Both the position numbers and the translations under genes were made by a program. A DNA stretch of 64,000 bases from an uncultured Actinomycetes bacterium. GTDB lineage: Bacteria > Actinomycetota > Coriobacteriia > Coriobacteriales > Atopobiaceae. Positions 25,650 through 34,619 of this stretch are shown here, piece by piece. A model generated the notes under the pieces. That model did not search any database. It had not been told where the DNA came from and was given only the letters and a program-made list of their open reading frames with translations. The stretch spans positions 124,001-188,000 of the forward strand of contig OMWB01000001.1 of the NCBI GenBank assembly GCA_900314645.1, in the 5' to 3' direction. Numbering within the stretch: position 1 is the stretch's first letter; every line of letters begins with the position of its first letter.

Positions 25650-26783
25650 ATGTCAGTCACGCTCTCACACCAGTCCGCGCTCGACGTTATCCGCATGCTT
25701 CGGTGCGAAGGCGTGAGCGTGCACGATATGGACGTCATCCCGTTGATGGCCCCATCGCCCTGGGTGGGTAGGCGCCTGAACATGAGGAACTTCAGCTCTG
25801 ATGTCTGGCGCTGGCAAAAGCCTAGCGATAAGCGCCCTCTGCACATTTTGGTGTCTGCCAAGCAGACCCGAGTGCGCGGTAAGGGCATCGTTGCCCACGT
25901 GGCGAGTGACGACCTGCCAGCAGGTTCGATACTCTGGCTTGACGAGCGTTCGAGTGTTGTGTGCCCTGAACTGCTGTTTCTTCAGATGGCGGAGACCTTG
26001 CCGCTTCCCGCGCTGGTGATGCTGGGGCTCGAGCTGTGCGGGCATTTCTCTCGTCAGGCGGAAAATCCCCTGACGGGTGATGTGGTTGACGGGCTTCCAG
26101 CCGCTACGACCGTCAAGCATCTGGAAAGGTACCTCTCGGACTTCAGAGGAAGGCGAGGCCTGCAGAAAGCGCGTGTGGCGCTGCAATACGTTCACGACCA
26201 TGCGGCGAGTGCGCCAGAGGCTGTGCTTGCCACTATGTTTGGGCTGCCTCCAGCGGATGGAGGGTACGGTCTGGGGCCCGTGCTGCTCAACGAGCGCGTG
26301 GAGTTAGACGACGCAGGCTCTTGGGTAAAGGCCAAGAATCGATATCCTGACCTGATGTTTGCATTTGCCTCGGTTGGGTTGAACTACGACGGGTTTAAGC
26401 ACTTCGACATCGCGGACCTTAAGGCGGCCATTGATGCGTTTTCCCGTTTGGAAGGTGAAGAGCAAGCTAAAGAACGTGATGTGCTCAAGGCGAAGCTGGT
26501 GGCGGTGCGGGCAAAGGTATTAGATGACAACATGCGTGACCGACAGCTTGCGGCTCAAGGGCGAATCGTGTTCTCCGTAACAAAGGAAGACCTAGTGGAT
26601 ATCGAGCATCTCGATGAACTCACGCGACAAGTGCTCGGCTGCGCGAACAAGGTGTTTGGCGTTGACGTTGATCGGCACCTGAAAACGCTCGAAGATACGT
26701 CGCTCACGCATGAGAGGGGCGAATTGCTCGGTACACTGACGCCGCATGTGGGGTTTGGGGTGACATCCTACGGAAAGCTGTGA
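25650..26783 (+). CDS. degenerate DUF559/Vsr-like endonuclease-fold protein of unknown role
   Basis: A 377-residue protein. The front (about 60-175) has the layout of AbiEi/DUF559-type proteins (an SPELLFLQMA-like VCPELLFLQMAETLPLPAL, then LGLELCG). The rear resembles a Vsr/DUF559 nuclease core: AVLATMFGLPPADGGYG, YPDLMFAFASVGLNYDGFKHF, and FSVTKEDLVDIEHLDEL. In the core the usual Glu of an E(Y)DG..H motif is Asn here (LNYDGFKH), and a charged, probably coiled-coil insert of ~50 residues (about 255-300) interrupts it. Similar long hypothetical proteins seem frequent in Coriobacteriia (recollection, not checked). A -10-like TAGAAT is at 25611. Catalysis is doubtful; a DNA-binding or regulatory role is possible. 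Confidence 0.55.
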   Translation: MSVTLSHQSALDVIRMLRCEGVSVHDMDVIPLMAPSPWVGRRLNMRNFSSDVWRWQKPSDKRPLHILVSAKQTRVRGKGIVAHVASDDLPAGSILWLDERSSVVCPELLFLQMAETLPLPALVMLGLELCGHFSRQAENPLTGDVVDGLPAATTVKHLERYLSDFRGRRGLQKARVALQYVHDHAASAPEAVLATMFGLPPADGGYGLGPVLLNERVELDDAGSWVKAKNRYPDLMFAFASVGLNYDGFKHFDIADLKAAIDAFSRLEGEEQAKERDVLKAKLVAVRAKVLDDNMRDRQLAAQGRIVFSVTKEDLVDIEHLDELTRQVLGCANKVFGVDVDRHLKTLEDTSLTHERGELLGTLTPHVGFGVTSYGKL

Positions 26784-26809
26784 CACGTTCGTACTGCCGA
26801 GAAGCATAT

Positions 26810-26915
26810 AGTTACCACTCGATTTAGGGTTGGTGAGCGCCAACTTGCTTACTTTCCAATTTGATGAATCGAATGGTAACTGTGTATTTTAGCTAATTGC
26901 CATTCGATTCATCAA
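26810..26915. repeat. three-copy inverted/direct repeat in an AT-rich convergent gap
   Basis: A short word occurs three times: AGTTACCACTCGATT (26810-26824, plus), AATCGAATGGTAACT (26867-26881, minus) and CCATTCGATTCATCAA (26900-26915, plus). Copies 1 and 2 can pair (15 bp, one mismatch); copies 2 and 3 can pair perfectly over 16 bp (26861-26876 with 26900-26915). The two pairings exclude each other. The 213-base gap lies between convergent genes and is more AT-rich than its surroundings. Its role is unknown. Confidence 0.75.
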
Positions 26916-26996
26916 TAATGAACGTATCGCAGGATTGAGAGAAGAGTGGCAAATCCAGTGGTAACTAATCCCGTGTGACTACTCCGCTCTACCAGA

Positions 26997-27437
26997 CTAG
27001 AGCTCGTTCGGGCGCCATACGAAGAGCCCGTTGGCGGTGGCAAGGGCGCTTACCTCTTCCAGAAGGCCCGGCGTGGGGTGGTAGAGCTCCATGCAGGTGC
27101 TGCTGGTGGGCACCACAATGAGTGCCTGCTCAGTGGGAAGGGCGATGCATAGGTGCTCCTGGTCGCGCGTGACCCACTTTTCGAGCTTCTCAGGCTTGGG
27201 GTTGCGCTTGGGATTCTCGCGTTGCCCTCGAAACACCAAGAAGTCGTGGTAGCAGTTGAGCTTGAGTAGGACGGTGGCGAACGCGTGGCGCAGTTCGGTA
27301 TCACGTGGGCCGTTCAACAGCAGATGTTCCACTGCAAAGAACTGTCCCTCGGAGCCTGCAGGCACCTGTGTCGGCAGACAGTCGATGACCCAGCAGGGTT
27401 GCTGTAGCAAGGCCTCTACGTCGATATCTGTGGACAT
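26997..27437 (-). CDS. conserved hypothetical protein
   Basis: A 146-residue soluble protein with no signal peptide or transmembrane segment and no motif I recognise. It contains PCWVIDCLPTQVPAGSEGQF near the start, a KLNCYHDFLVFRG stretch and a C-terminal TCMELYHPTPGLLEEVSALA segment. The start is placed at ATG 27437 because the longer frame to 27527 runs through a palindrome. It is transcribed in the same direction as the upstream symporter but separated from it by that palindrome. Function unknown. Confidence 0.65.
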   Translation of the reverse strand: MSTDIDVEALLQQPCWVIDCLPTQVPAGSEGQFFAVEHLLLNGPRDTELRHAFATVLLKLNCYHDFLVFRGQRENPKRNPKPEKLEKWVTRDQEHLCIALPTEQALIVVPTSSTCMELYHPTPGLLEEVSALATANGLFVWRPNEL

Positions 27438-27477
27438 GGCAGCCTCCGTTGGACCGTTTTTGCACATGATAACGAAA

Positions 27478-27536
27478 GGGGACGGGTTGGTGCTCGTCCA
27501 CAGGGAATCCCTGTGGACGAGCACCAACCCGTCCCC
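27478..27536. repeat. perfect 29-bp inverted repeat downstream of the symporter gene
   Basis: Arms 27478-27506 and 27508-27536 pair perfectly around a single base. It begins 20 nt after the symporter stop on the minus strand. The arm starts GGGGACGGGTTGGTGCTCG. It is unrelated in sequence to the CGGAC family. Confidence 0.95.
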
Positions 27537-27556
27537 AGCTGTTTTTTTGTGGGTGA

Positions 27557-29050
27557 CTACAGCGGACGAGGCTCTGCGGGCGGGTCAAGCTCGAAGGGCA
27601 CCGCAGGTGTGAAGAGGCTGACGAGCGGCACTACAGCAAGCGAGAGCAACATGGCGATGGCGCCAGCGTTGACCGGGCTCGCGATGAAGCCGATGAACAT
27701 GTTTGCCGTGGTCAGGCCCACGCCAATGATGAAGCTCGCCCACACGGCAGCGCGCGAGATACGGTTGCTGTACAGGCCCCAGAGGAACGGCCCGAGGAAG
27801 GCGCCAGCAAGCGCGCCCCACGAGATGCCCATGAGCTGGGCGATGAAGTTGACCGGAGAGGTGTACTGCCAGAGGGCAATGCCGGCGGAGAGCGCCACGA
27901 ACACCACGAGCAGGGTGCGCATGCACAGCAGCTGCTTCTTCTCGTCCATGTCCTTGATCAGGCGGCCCTTGATGAGGTCGATGGTTAGCGTGGAGGAGCT
28001 GGTAAGCACCAGAGAGCTCAGCGTGGACATACTGGCGGAGAGCACCAGCACGATGACCAGACCGATGAGCAGGTCGGGCAGCGTGGAGAGCATGGAGGGA
28101 ACCACGGAGTCATAGACCGGCGCACCAGTGTTGGGGTTGAAGGCGATCTGGTCGGCATACAGACGTCCGAATCCGCCGAGGAAGTAGCTGCCACCAGCAA
28201 CGATGACGGCAAAGAACGTGGAGATGATGGTGCCCTGACGCACTGCCTCGTCGCTCTTGATGGCGTAGAACTTGCCCACCATCTGCGGCAGGCCCCAGGT
28301 ACCCAGTGAGGTAAGGATGACGACGCCCAGCAGGTTGAGCGGGTCGGGGCCGAAGAAGCCAGCCAGCGCGCCTTGCATCTCGGAACCCTCGACGGGAATC
28401 TGCGAGAGCGAGGTGATGGCGGTCATGAAGCCGCCGTTGTCCTTCAGGACTGCCGCGATGATGGCGACGATGCCCACCAGCATGACGACGCCCTGCACGA
28501 AGTCGTTGACGACGGTGGCCATATAGCCGCCCAACACCACGTAGACGCAGGTCACGATGGCCATGCCAATGATGCAGATGGTGTAGTCGATGCCAAATGC
28601 CATCTCGAAGAGGCGTGACAGGCCGTTGTAGACCGAGGCGGTGTAGGGGATGAGGAAGATGAAGATGATGGCCGCCGAAGCCACGCGCAGGGCCTCGCTG
28701 CCGTAACGGCTGCCAAAGAACTGCGGCATGGTGGCCGAGCCGAGGCGGTGCGTCATCAGGCGCGTGCGCCTGCCCAGCACGACCCACGCAAGCAGACTGC
28801 CGATGAAGGCGTTGCCAACACCGATCCACGTGGCGGAGATGCCGTACTTCCAACCAAACTGGCCGGCGTAACCGACGAAGATGACGGCCGAGAAGTAACT
28901 CGTGCCGTATGCGAAGGCCGAAAGCCACGGTCCCACGTTGCGGCCGCCGAGGACGAAGCCCTCGACGCTTCCCGCCTGGCCGCGCGTACGCAGGCCAATG
29001 ATGACGACAGCCGCGATGAACACGACCATCATGAGAATCTTTGCGAACAT
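27557..29050 (-). CDS. sodium:solute symporter (SSS family, PutP-like)
   Basis: A 497-residue integral membrane protein with about 13 hydrophobic segments, typical of SSS symporters. Landmarks are FVLGGRNVGPWLSAFAYGTSYFSAV near residue 32 (TM1-2), LGSATMPQFFGSRYG, the VVLGGYMATVVNDFVQG stretch near 170, and ASMSTLSSLVLTSSSTL near 340, whose Ser/Thr residues form the second sodium site in the family. It uses the sodium gradient to import a solute; the PutP-like layout suggests an amino acid such as proline, but the substrate is not certain. ATG 29050 is preceded by AAGGAAAGGAC on the minus strand. Confidence 0.88.
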   Translation of the reverse strand: MFAKILMMVVFIAAVVIIGLRTRGQAGSVEGFVLGGRNVGPWLSAFAYGTSYFSAVIFVGYAGQFGWKYGISATWIGVGNAFIGSLLAWVVLGRRTRLMTHRLGSATMPQFFGSRYGSEALRVASAAIIFIFLIPYTASVYNGLSRLFEMAFGIDYTICIIGMAIVTCVYVVLGGYMATVVNDFVQGVVMLVGIVAIIAAVLKDNGGFMTAITSLSQIPVEGSEMQGALAGFFGPDPLNLLGVVILTSLGTWGLPQMVGKFYAIKSDEAVRQGTIISTFFAVIVAGGSYFLGGFGRLYADQIAFNPNTGAPVYDSVVPSMLSTLPDLLIGLVIVLVLSASMSTLSSLVLTSSSTLTIDLIKGRLIKDMDEKKQLLCMRTLLVVFVALSAGIALWQYTSPVNFIAQLMGISWGALAGAFLGPFLWGLYSNRISRAAVWASFIIGVGLTTANMFIGFIASPVNAGAIAMLLSLAVVPLVSLFTPAVPFELDPPAEPRPL

Positions 29051-29196
29051 AGCTGTCCTTTCCTTGTCTGACTGGCTTGTGAGGCCAGCTGTCTTATGTA
29101 TGAATAAGGCACGCGGGCGATGCTACAAGACAAGACAAGGCGCGAGGGACACGCGACACAAATAGATGCTTACTGGAAATAAACCGTTGAAAAGGG

Positions 29197-29237
29197 AGCG
29201 CCCCGCCCCCAATCTCAAGGATTGGGGGCGGGGCGCT
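29197..29237 (-). terminator. intrinsic terminator after the amylase gene
   Basis: A perfect 18-bp stem (29197-29214 with 29220-29237) with a 5-nt loop, followed on the minus strand by CCCTTTTC. It lies 20 nt beyond the amylase stop. Confidence 0.85.
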
Positions 29238-29256
29238 TGGCTCTAATAGCTAGAGG

Positions 29257-30741
29257 TTAGTCCTCGCGATTGGAGCGCACGATAATGGGGATGTTGGAGA
29301 GGATCTCGGGGGCATCCTCGGGCAGGTAGACCGAGACGAGAGCGTTCCCAGCAGGGAAGTGCGCCCAGCCCTCATCGTCAATCTGCACGGTGTTTTCCTC
29401 GCCGAGCACGCACACCCAAGACTCGCCGGCGTGAGCTGCGCCAACGTTCATGAGCTTCGCGCCGCCGTCTTGCCGTGACAACACCACCGCGCAGCCAGCA
29501 CCCTCCTCAGAACCCTCACGCGTCCAACCCACGATATCGGGCTCATCAAAGTAGTCGTTCTGCTTGCCAAAGGCGAAGTCCTCGCGGATCTCCATCAGGA
29601 GCGGCAGCTCCGCTACGGCGGGAATGCCGTCGTTGGGGAGGCCGTACAGGTCTGCGAAGAACACGCATGGGTAGCCAGCCTCGCGCAGCAGGATGAGCGC
29701 GTAGGCCGCAGGCTTGAACCAGTGGCCGACGGTGGACTCCAGCGCCTGGTCGGGCTGGGTGTCGTGGTTCTCCACGAAGGTGACAGTGCGGATGGGGTCA
29801 GCGGTCACCAGCGATCCATCAAAGATGTGGGTGAAGTCCAAGCCATCAGGATTTTGGCTCGCATTGAAGAAGTTGAAGTGCAGGGGCACGTCAAAGAGCG
29901 AGAGCGACTCCTCCGCGCCGATGTAGGCGCGCAGCGCGTCGAGGCTGTACGTCCAGTATTCGCCTACCACAAAAAGCTCGTGGTCAACGGACGCACGCAT
30001 CTCGGCAAGCCAGCGCTGGTAAAACTCGCGGCTCATGTGCTTGAGCGCGTCAAGGCGCAGGCCATCCAGGCCGGTGGTCTGAAGGTACCACTTGCCCCAC
30101 TTGACGAGCTGCCCGTAGACGCGCTCGTCAGAGAGGTCGACGTTCATGCCCATGAGGTAGTCAAAGTTGGCGTTCTCGGAGTGGTCGACGTCCTCCGCCC
30201 AGTGCTTGCCGGCAAAGCGCCAGAGCGCGGTGCGCTTCTCTTCCTCGTTCCAGTCGCATCCGGTGAAGCAGCTGGCGTCCCAGATGAAATCGTCAAGCTT
30301 GCCAGCACGCCCTGGGAAGGTAAAGCGGGACCACGTGGTGATCTCCGTCTCCTCACCCACGTCGATCTCGCGGTTGCTCGGGTCAACCTCGATGGCCTTC
30401 ACGGTCTCAAGCTCATCGCCGCCCATCTTGTGGTTGAGGACGATGTCGCCCAGCACCTGGATGCCCTCGGCCTGCAGCGCCTTGATGCACGCGAGGTAGT
30501 CGTCGCGCTCGCCGTACTTGGTGCGTACGGTGTCCCTCTGGTCAAACTCGCCCAGGTCCCAGAGGTCGTAGACGCCGTAGCCAACGTCGTTTACGCCGGC
30601 CTGGCCCTTGTATGCGGGTGGCAGCCACACGGCCGTGAAACCGCGTGCCGCTAGCTCTGGCGCACGCTCGGCAATGCGGCGCCAGTGCTGTCCGTCCGAG
30701 GGCAGATACCAGCTAAAACCCTGAAGCATCATTCCGTTCAT
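29257..30741 (-). CDS. cytoplasmic GH13 alpha-amylase
   Basis: A 494-residue GH13 enzyme of the intracellular AmyA/AmyS type (no signal peptide). It cleaves alpha-1,4-glucan chains. Conserved regions: VLGDIVLNHKMGGD (region I), GLDGLRLDALKHMS with the nucleophile Asp, FVVGEYW with the acid/base Glu, and FVENHDTQP with the third Asp. The opening GMMLQGFSWYLPSDGQHW is typical of this subgroup. ATG 30741 follows GGAGGCGCAC; a TTG four codons upstream is the only longer option. It is transcribed alone, divergent from the aldo-keto reductase gene at 31021. Confidence 0.93.
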   Translation of the reverse strand: MNGMMLQGFSWYLPSDGQHWRRIAERAPELAARGFTAVWLPPAYKGQAGVNDVGYGVYDLWDLGEFDQRDTVRTKYGERDDYLACIKALQAEGIQVLGDIVLNHKMGGDELETVKAIEVDPSNREIDVGEETEITTWSRFTFPGRAGKLDDFIWDASCFTGCDWNEEEKRTALWRFAGKHWAEDVDHSENANFDYLMGMNVDLSDERVYGQLVKWGKWYLQTTGLDGLRLDALKHMSREFYQRWLAEMRASVDHELFVVGEYWTYSLDALRAYIGAEESLSLFDVPLHFNFFNASQNPDGLDFTHIFDGSLVTADPIRTVTFVENHDTQPDQALESTVGHWFKPAAYALILLREAGYPCVFFADLYGLPNDGIPAVAELPLLMEIREDFAFGKQNDYFDEPDIVGWTREGSEEGAGCAVVLSRQDGGAKLMNVGAAHAGESWVCVLGEENTVQIDDEGWAHFPAGNALVSVYLPEDAPEILSNIPIIVRSNRED

Positions 30742-31020
30742 GTGCGCCTCCAATCTGTGACGCGTGTAGTCTCATGATAAGACACGGCTGTGCCGGCTGG
30801 GTATCGTACCCACTTTGCTCGGTGAGTTGCAAAAGCGCCAGAGGTTCTCCATGTTTGAGCCAAATGGGATGCAGCGTGGGTTCGGAACTTTTGTCTCACC
30901 TGGTTGATGGACATAACGGACAGGCATGGCGGGCAAAACGTGATAGGCATTGGATATCTCTAGTCAATCATCGTACACTTTGAGATGGGGGATTGCATCA
31001 ATTCGAGGAGAGGACTCACC

Positions 31021-32157
31021 ATGGAATTCAAGCCCGCAAAGAAGCTCGGCTTCGGCCTTATGCGCATGCCGCAGCTCGATCCAAACGACGGCGCCTCGGT
31101 GGATGTTGAGCAGGTCAAGCAGATGGTCGACCTGTTCATGGCCAAGGGCTTCACCTATTTTGACACCGCGTGGATGTATAACGGCTTTGCCAGCGAGCGC
31201 GTCGCCAAGGAGGCCTTGGTTGACCGTTATCCGCGCGACAGCTTTACGCTGGCAACCAAGCTGCACAACGGCTTCTTCAACAGCCTTGAGGGCCGCGACG
31301 AGGTCTTCAACCAGCAGCTTGAGAAGACGGGCGCCGGTTACTTTGACTACTACCTGCTGCATGGCATCGAGGCCAGCAGTTACCCGCACTACGAGAAGTT
31401 TGACTGCTTTGACTGGCTGCTCAAGAAGAAAGAGGCAGGCCTCGTCAAGCATGTGGGCTTCTCGTATCACGACAGCCCCGAGCTTCTGGACGAGATTCTG
31501 ACGAAGCACCCGCAGATGGAGTTTGTCCAGCTGCAGATTAACTACCTCGACTGGGAGAGCGAGTGGATCCAGAGCCGCGCCTGCTACGAGGTGGCTGAGC
31601 GCCATGGCAAGCCCGTCATCGTGATGGAGCCCATCAAGGGCGGCACGCTGGCCAATGTCCCCGCCGAGGGCGAGAAGCTCCTGCGCGCGCTTGACCCGTC
31701 GCTCTCCACCGCAAGCTGGGCAATCCGCTTTGTGGCGAGCCTCCCCAACGTGATGTGCGTGCTTTCGGGCATGAGCAACCTCGCCCAGATGCAGGACAAC
31801 ATCTCGTACATGGACGACTTCAAGCCCCTGACCGAAGCCGAACGCGACGCGTGCTTCAAGGTCGCGCAGATCATCAACGATCAGACGGCCATCGCCTGCA
31901 CCGCATGTCACTACTGCACCGATGGATGCCCCATGCACATCTGCATCCCCGAGTACTTCTCGCTGTACAACGAGGACATGCGCGAGAACCTGGCCGAGAA
32001 GGGCTGGACCATCAACTTCACCAACTACGATAAGCTGACCGAGGAGTTTGGTCGCGCAAGCGACTGCATTGGCTGCGGCCAGTGCGAGTCCATGTGCCCG
32101 CAGCACCTTCCCATCATCGAGACGCTGGAGAAGGTGGCCGAGCACTTCGAGCACTAG
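31021..32157 (+). CDS. aldo-keto reductase with C-terminal 2x[4Fe-4S] domain (second copy)
   Basis: A 378-residue fusion like the protein at 11620: AKR barrel (KLGFGLMRMPQLD, FDTAWMYNGFASE, FTLATKLHN, LLHGIEASSYP) plus a ferredoxin tail (CTACHYCTDGCPMHICIP and CIGCGQCESMCPQHLP). Both share the FVQLQINYLDWE, VMEPIKGGTLANVP and VLSGMSNLAQMQDN stretches, so they are paralogues with perhaps different substrates. ATG 31021 follows GAGGAGAGGAC; the longer frame from 30985 is unlikely. The 279-base divergent gap upstream of it shows no clear operator. Confidence 0.9.
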   Translation: MEFKPAKKLGFGLMRMPQLDPNDGASVDVEQVKQMVDLFMAKGFTYFDTAWMYNGFASERVAKEALVDRYPRDSFTLATKLHNGFFNSLEGRDEVFNQQLEKTGAGYFDYYLLHGIEASSYPHYEKFDCFDWLLKKKEAGLVKHVGFSYHDSPELLDEILTKHPQMEFVQLQINYLDWESEWIQSRACYEVAERHGKPVIVMEPIKGGTLANVPAEGEKLLRALDPSLSTASWAIRFVASLPNVMCVLSGMSNLAQMQDNISYMDDFKPLTEAERDACFKVAQIINDQTAIACTACHYCTDGCPMHICIPEYFSLYNEDMRENLAEKGWTINFTNYDKLTEEFGRASDCIGCGQCESMCPQHLPIIETLEKVAEHFEH

Positions 32158-32304
32158 CCGAGGTGCAGGCAAAGCTACGGTGATGGTACGGAACTTGTCA
32201 AAAACAGGGAACTGTCACACTCTCAAGGACTCTGACGGTTGAGAAACCCCTAGTATGGGTACTAACTGTCTTGTGCGTTTGTAACATCACGAGAGGTGAA
32301 TGTC

Positions 32305-32718
32305 ATGCAAGGGTTTCTGGATAAGGTAAACGAGGGCCTCCGCAAGCTTATGGCTGGCCGCTATGGCGGCGACCAGCTGGGCACGGTGCTCGTCGTTATT
32401 TCGCTGATCTTCTCGATTCTGGCCAACTGGCTGGGACGCTGGATGACGGTCGTCGCGCTCGTTCTTCTGATTCTCGCGTTTGCGCGTATGTTCTCGCGTA
32501 ACTACGAGGCGCGCCGTAAGGAGAACCGGTCGTTCCTGCAGGCGGTTGCCGCCCCGGGCAAGTGGATTCATCGTCAGCGCATCAAGTTTGCCAACCGCAA
32601 GACCAAGGCTTACGTGCGCTGCCCGCACTGCCACGCGGAGTTCGCGCTGCCCAAGGGCAAGGGCCATCTGCGCGCCACGTGCCCCAAGTGCGGGGAGAAG
32701 TCAGAGCACACGGTGTAG
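32305..32718 (+). CDS. small membrane protein with C-terminal zinc ribbon
   Basis: A 137-residue protein. Two transmembrane segments lie at about 28-45 and 47-62, followed by a basic linker (about 66-103) and a C-terminal zinc ribbon: CPHCHAEF (near 107) and CPKCGEKSE (near 128), a CxxC-x17-CxxC pair. Many Gram-positive genomes carry such proteins of unknown function. ATG 32305 is chosen because GAGAGGTGA sits 6 nt upstream; GTG 32296 would lie inside that site. A terminator separates it from the ABC exporter genes. Confidence 0.75.
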   Translation: MQGFLDKVNEGLRKLMAGRYGGDQLGTVLVVISLIFSILANWLGRWMTVVALVLLILAFARMFSRNYEARRKENRSFLQAVAAPGKWIHRQRIKFANRKTKAYVRCPHCHAEFALPKGKGHLRATCPKCGEKSEHTV

Positions 32719-32737
32719 CGCTCCAAAGATGTCTCTT

Positions 32738-32770
32738 GGCCCGCGGCTTCGGTCGCGGGCCTTTCTTTTA
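32738..32770 (+). terminator. intrinsic terminator after the zinc-ribbon gene
   Basis: GGCCCGCG (32738-32745) pairs with CGCGGGCC (32754-32761), followed by TTTCTTTTA. Confidence 0.82.
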
Positions 32771-32801
32771 TGGCGGTTCCCAGCCGGGCAGAGGAGTTCG
32801 C

Positions 32802-34619
32802 ATGGGAGTCTTCAAGTACCTGCACATCGACTGGCGTGAGGTGGCAGGCCTTCTGGTGCTGACCCTTTTGGGCGCGGCAACCGAGATGGGCCTTCCCACC
32901 ATGCTCGCCCGCATGATTGACGACGGCGTGGCGGCTAACGCGCAGGGGGTCATTGTAGGCATCGCGCTCATCATGGTGGTGCTTGCCCTGGTGGGCTGTG
33001 TGGCCTCGCTGCTCTCCACCTTCCTCTCGGCGCGCGTGTCCACCAAGCTTGCGGCCGACCTGCGCAGCCAGCTGTTCTCCAAGGTGCAGTCGTTCTCCTC
33101 GGCCGACGTGGACCGCTTCGGCACGGCAAGCCTTATCACGCGCTCTACTTCGGACGTCACAAACGTCCAGATGTTTGTCACCATGCTTATGCAGATGGGC
33201 GTCATGGCGCCGCTGATGCTGGTGGCGGGCATCGTGCTGTCCAGCGCGACGGGTGGCCGCGTGAGTACCGTGCTTCTCGTGTCGGTCCCGGCGATATTCA
33301 TCCTTGCGGCGCTCATCATGCCTGTGGCATCGCGTCTGTCCAAGCAGATGCGTAAGCGCTTGGACAACCTCAATCGCATCTTTCTCGAGACGCTGGAAGG
33401 CGTGCGCCCCATCCGCGCGTTCAGACGCGAGCCGTATGAGATTGCCCGCTTTGGCGAGGCTAATGCCGCGCATGCGCAGGTGGCCGTGGAGCAAGGCCGG
33501 TTGATGGCTCTCCTGATGCCGCTCGTCGGCCTCATCTTCGGCTTTACCACCACGGGCGTCATGTGGCTTGGCTCGGGATTTGTGGCGGACGGCAGCATGG
33601 AGGTTGGTGCACTGGTTGCCAACGTGCAGTACATCTCGATGATGCTCATGTCCATCATGATGGTCTCGGCTGTCATCATGATTTACCCCAACTTCTCGGC
33701 GTGCGCCACGCGCATCTGCGAGGTGCTGGATGCGCAGCCCAGCATCGTGGATGGTGCGAAGACGCTGGCAGATCGCACCTCGCGCGGCAAGCTGGAGTTT
33801 CAGCATGTCAGCTTCCAGTACGCCGAGGCTGAGGAGCCGGTCCTGCAGGACCTGACCTTCACCTGTGAGCCTGGAACCGTCACTGCCATCATTGGCCCCA
33901 CTGGTTGCGGCAAGTCGAGCGTGCTGCGGCTCATCCCGCGGCTCTTTGATGCCACGCTGGGCAACGTGGTGATCGACGGCCTCAACGTGAAGCGCTACAA
34001 GCTTGAGGACCTGCGTTCGCTTATTGGCTATGTCCCGCAGAAGAACGTGCTGTTCAAGGGCACCATTGCCGACAATCTCAACTGGGGCGACGAGCTGGGA
34101 GACGAGGCCGCGTGGAAGCGTGCCCTGGATATCGCTTGTGCGAGCGAGTTTGTGGCCGAAAAGGACGGGGAGGCGCTTTCCGAGGTTGCGCAGGGTGGCA
34201 CCAATTTCTCAGGCGGCCAGCGCCAGCGCCTTGCCATCGCCCGCGCCATCATGCGCAATGCCGAGTTCTACCTATTTGACGACTCGTTCTCCGCGCTCGA
34301 CATGAAAACGGATCGCACGCTGCGCGAGAACATCCACCGCGAGCTCTCGGATGCCACGGTGATCATCGTTGCGCAGCGCGTGGGCACCATCATCGACGCC
34401 GACCAGATCATCGTGCTGGACGACGGCGTGTGCGTGGGCAAGGGCACGCATGCAGAGCTTCTCGCTACGTGCGATATGTATCGCGATATCGCGACGCTGC
34501 AGCTTGGCGAGCAAGCCGTGGTTGACACCCTGCGTGAAGCGGCGGGCCTACCTGCCCAGGGCCGCTCAAAGCGAGCCGCCGCGCAACGTGCCTCGCTTGG
34601 GGAAGGAGGTGAGCGCTAA
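32802..34619 (+). CDS. ABC exporter half-transporter A (degenerate ATP site)
   Basis: A 605-residue ABC exporter subunit: six-helix membrane domain (about 15-310) and nucleotide-binding domain (about 340-570). Walker A is GPTGCGKSS, the signature TNFSGGQRQR, Walker B FYLFDDSFSALD. The residue after the Walker B Asp is Asp rather than the catalytic Glu, as in the degenerate site of heterodimeric exporters such as TM287/288 or LmrCD. It pairs with the next gene, which starts on the last base of this stop codon. ATG 32802 follows GAGGAG. Substrate unknown; such pumps export drugs, lipids or peptides. Confidence 0.92.
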   Translation: MGVFKYLHIDWREVAGLLVLTLLGAATEMGLPTMLARMIDDGVAANAQGVIVGIALIMVVLALVGCVASLLSTFLSARVSTKLAADLRSQLFSKVQSFSSADVDRFGTASLITRSTSDVTNVQMFVTMLMQMGVMAPLMLVAGIVLSSATGGRVSTVLLVSVPAIFILAALIMPVASRLSKQMRKRLDNLNRIFLETLEGVRPIRAFRREPYEIARFGEANAAHAQVAVEQGRLMALLMPLVGLIFGFTTTGVMWLGSGFVADGSMEVGALVANVQYISMMLMSIMMVSAVIMIYPNFSACATRICEVLDAQPSIVDGAKTLADRTSRGKLEFQHVSFQYAEAEEPVLQDLTFTCEPGTVTAIIGPTGCGKSSVLRLIPRLFDATLGNVVIDGLNVKRYKLEDLRSLIGYVPQKNVLFKGTIADNLNWGDELGDEAAWKRALDIACASEFVAEKDGEALSEVAQGGTNFSGGQRQRLAIARAIMRNAEFYLFDDSFSALDMKTDRTLRENIHRELSDATVIIVAQRVGTIIDADQIIVLDDGVCVGKGTHAELLATCDMYRDIATLQLGEQAVVDTLREAAGLPAQGRSKRAAAQRASLGEGGER

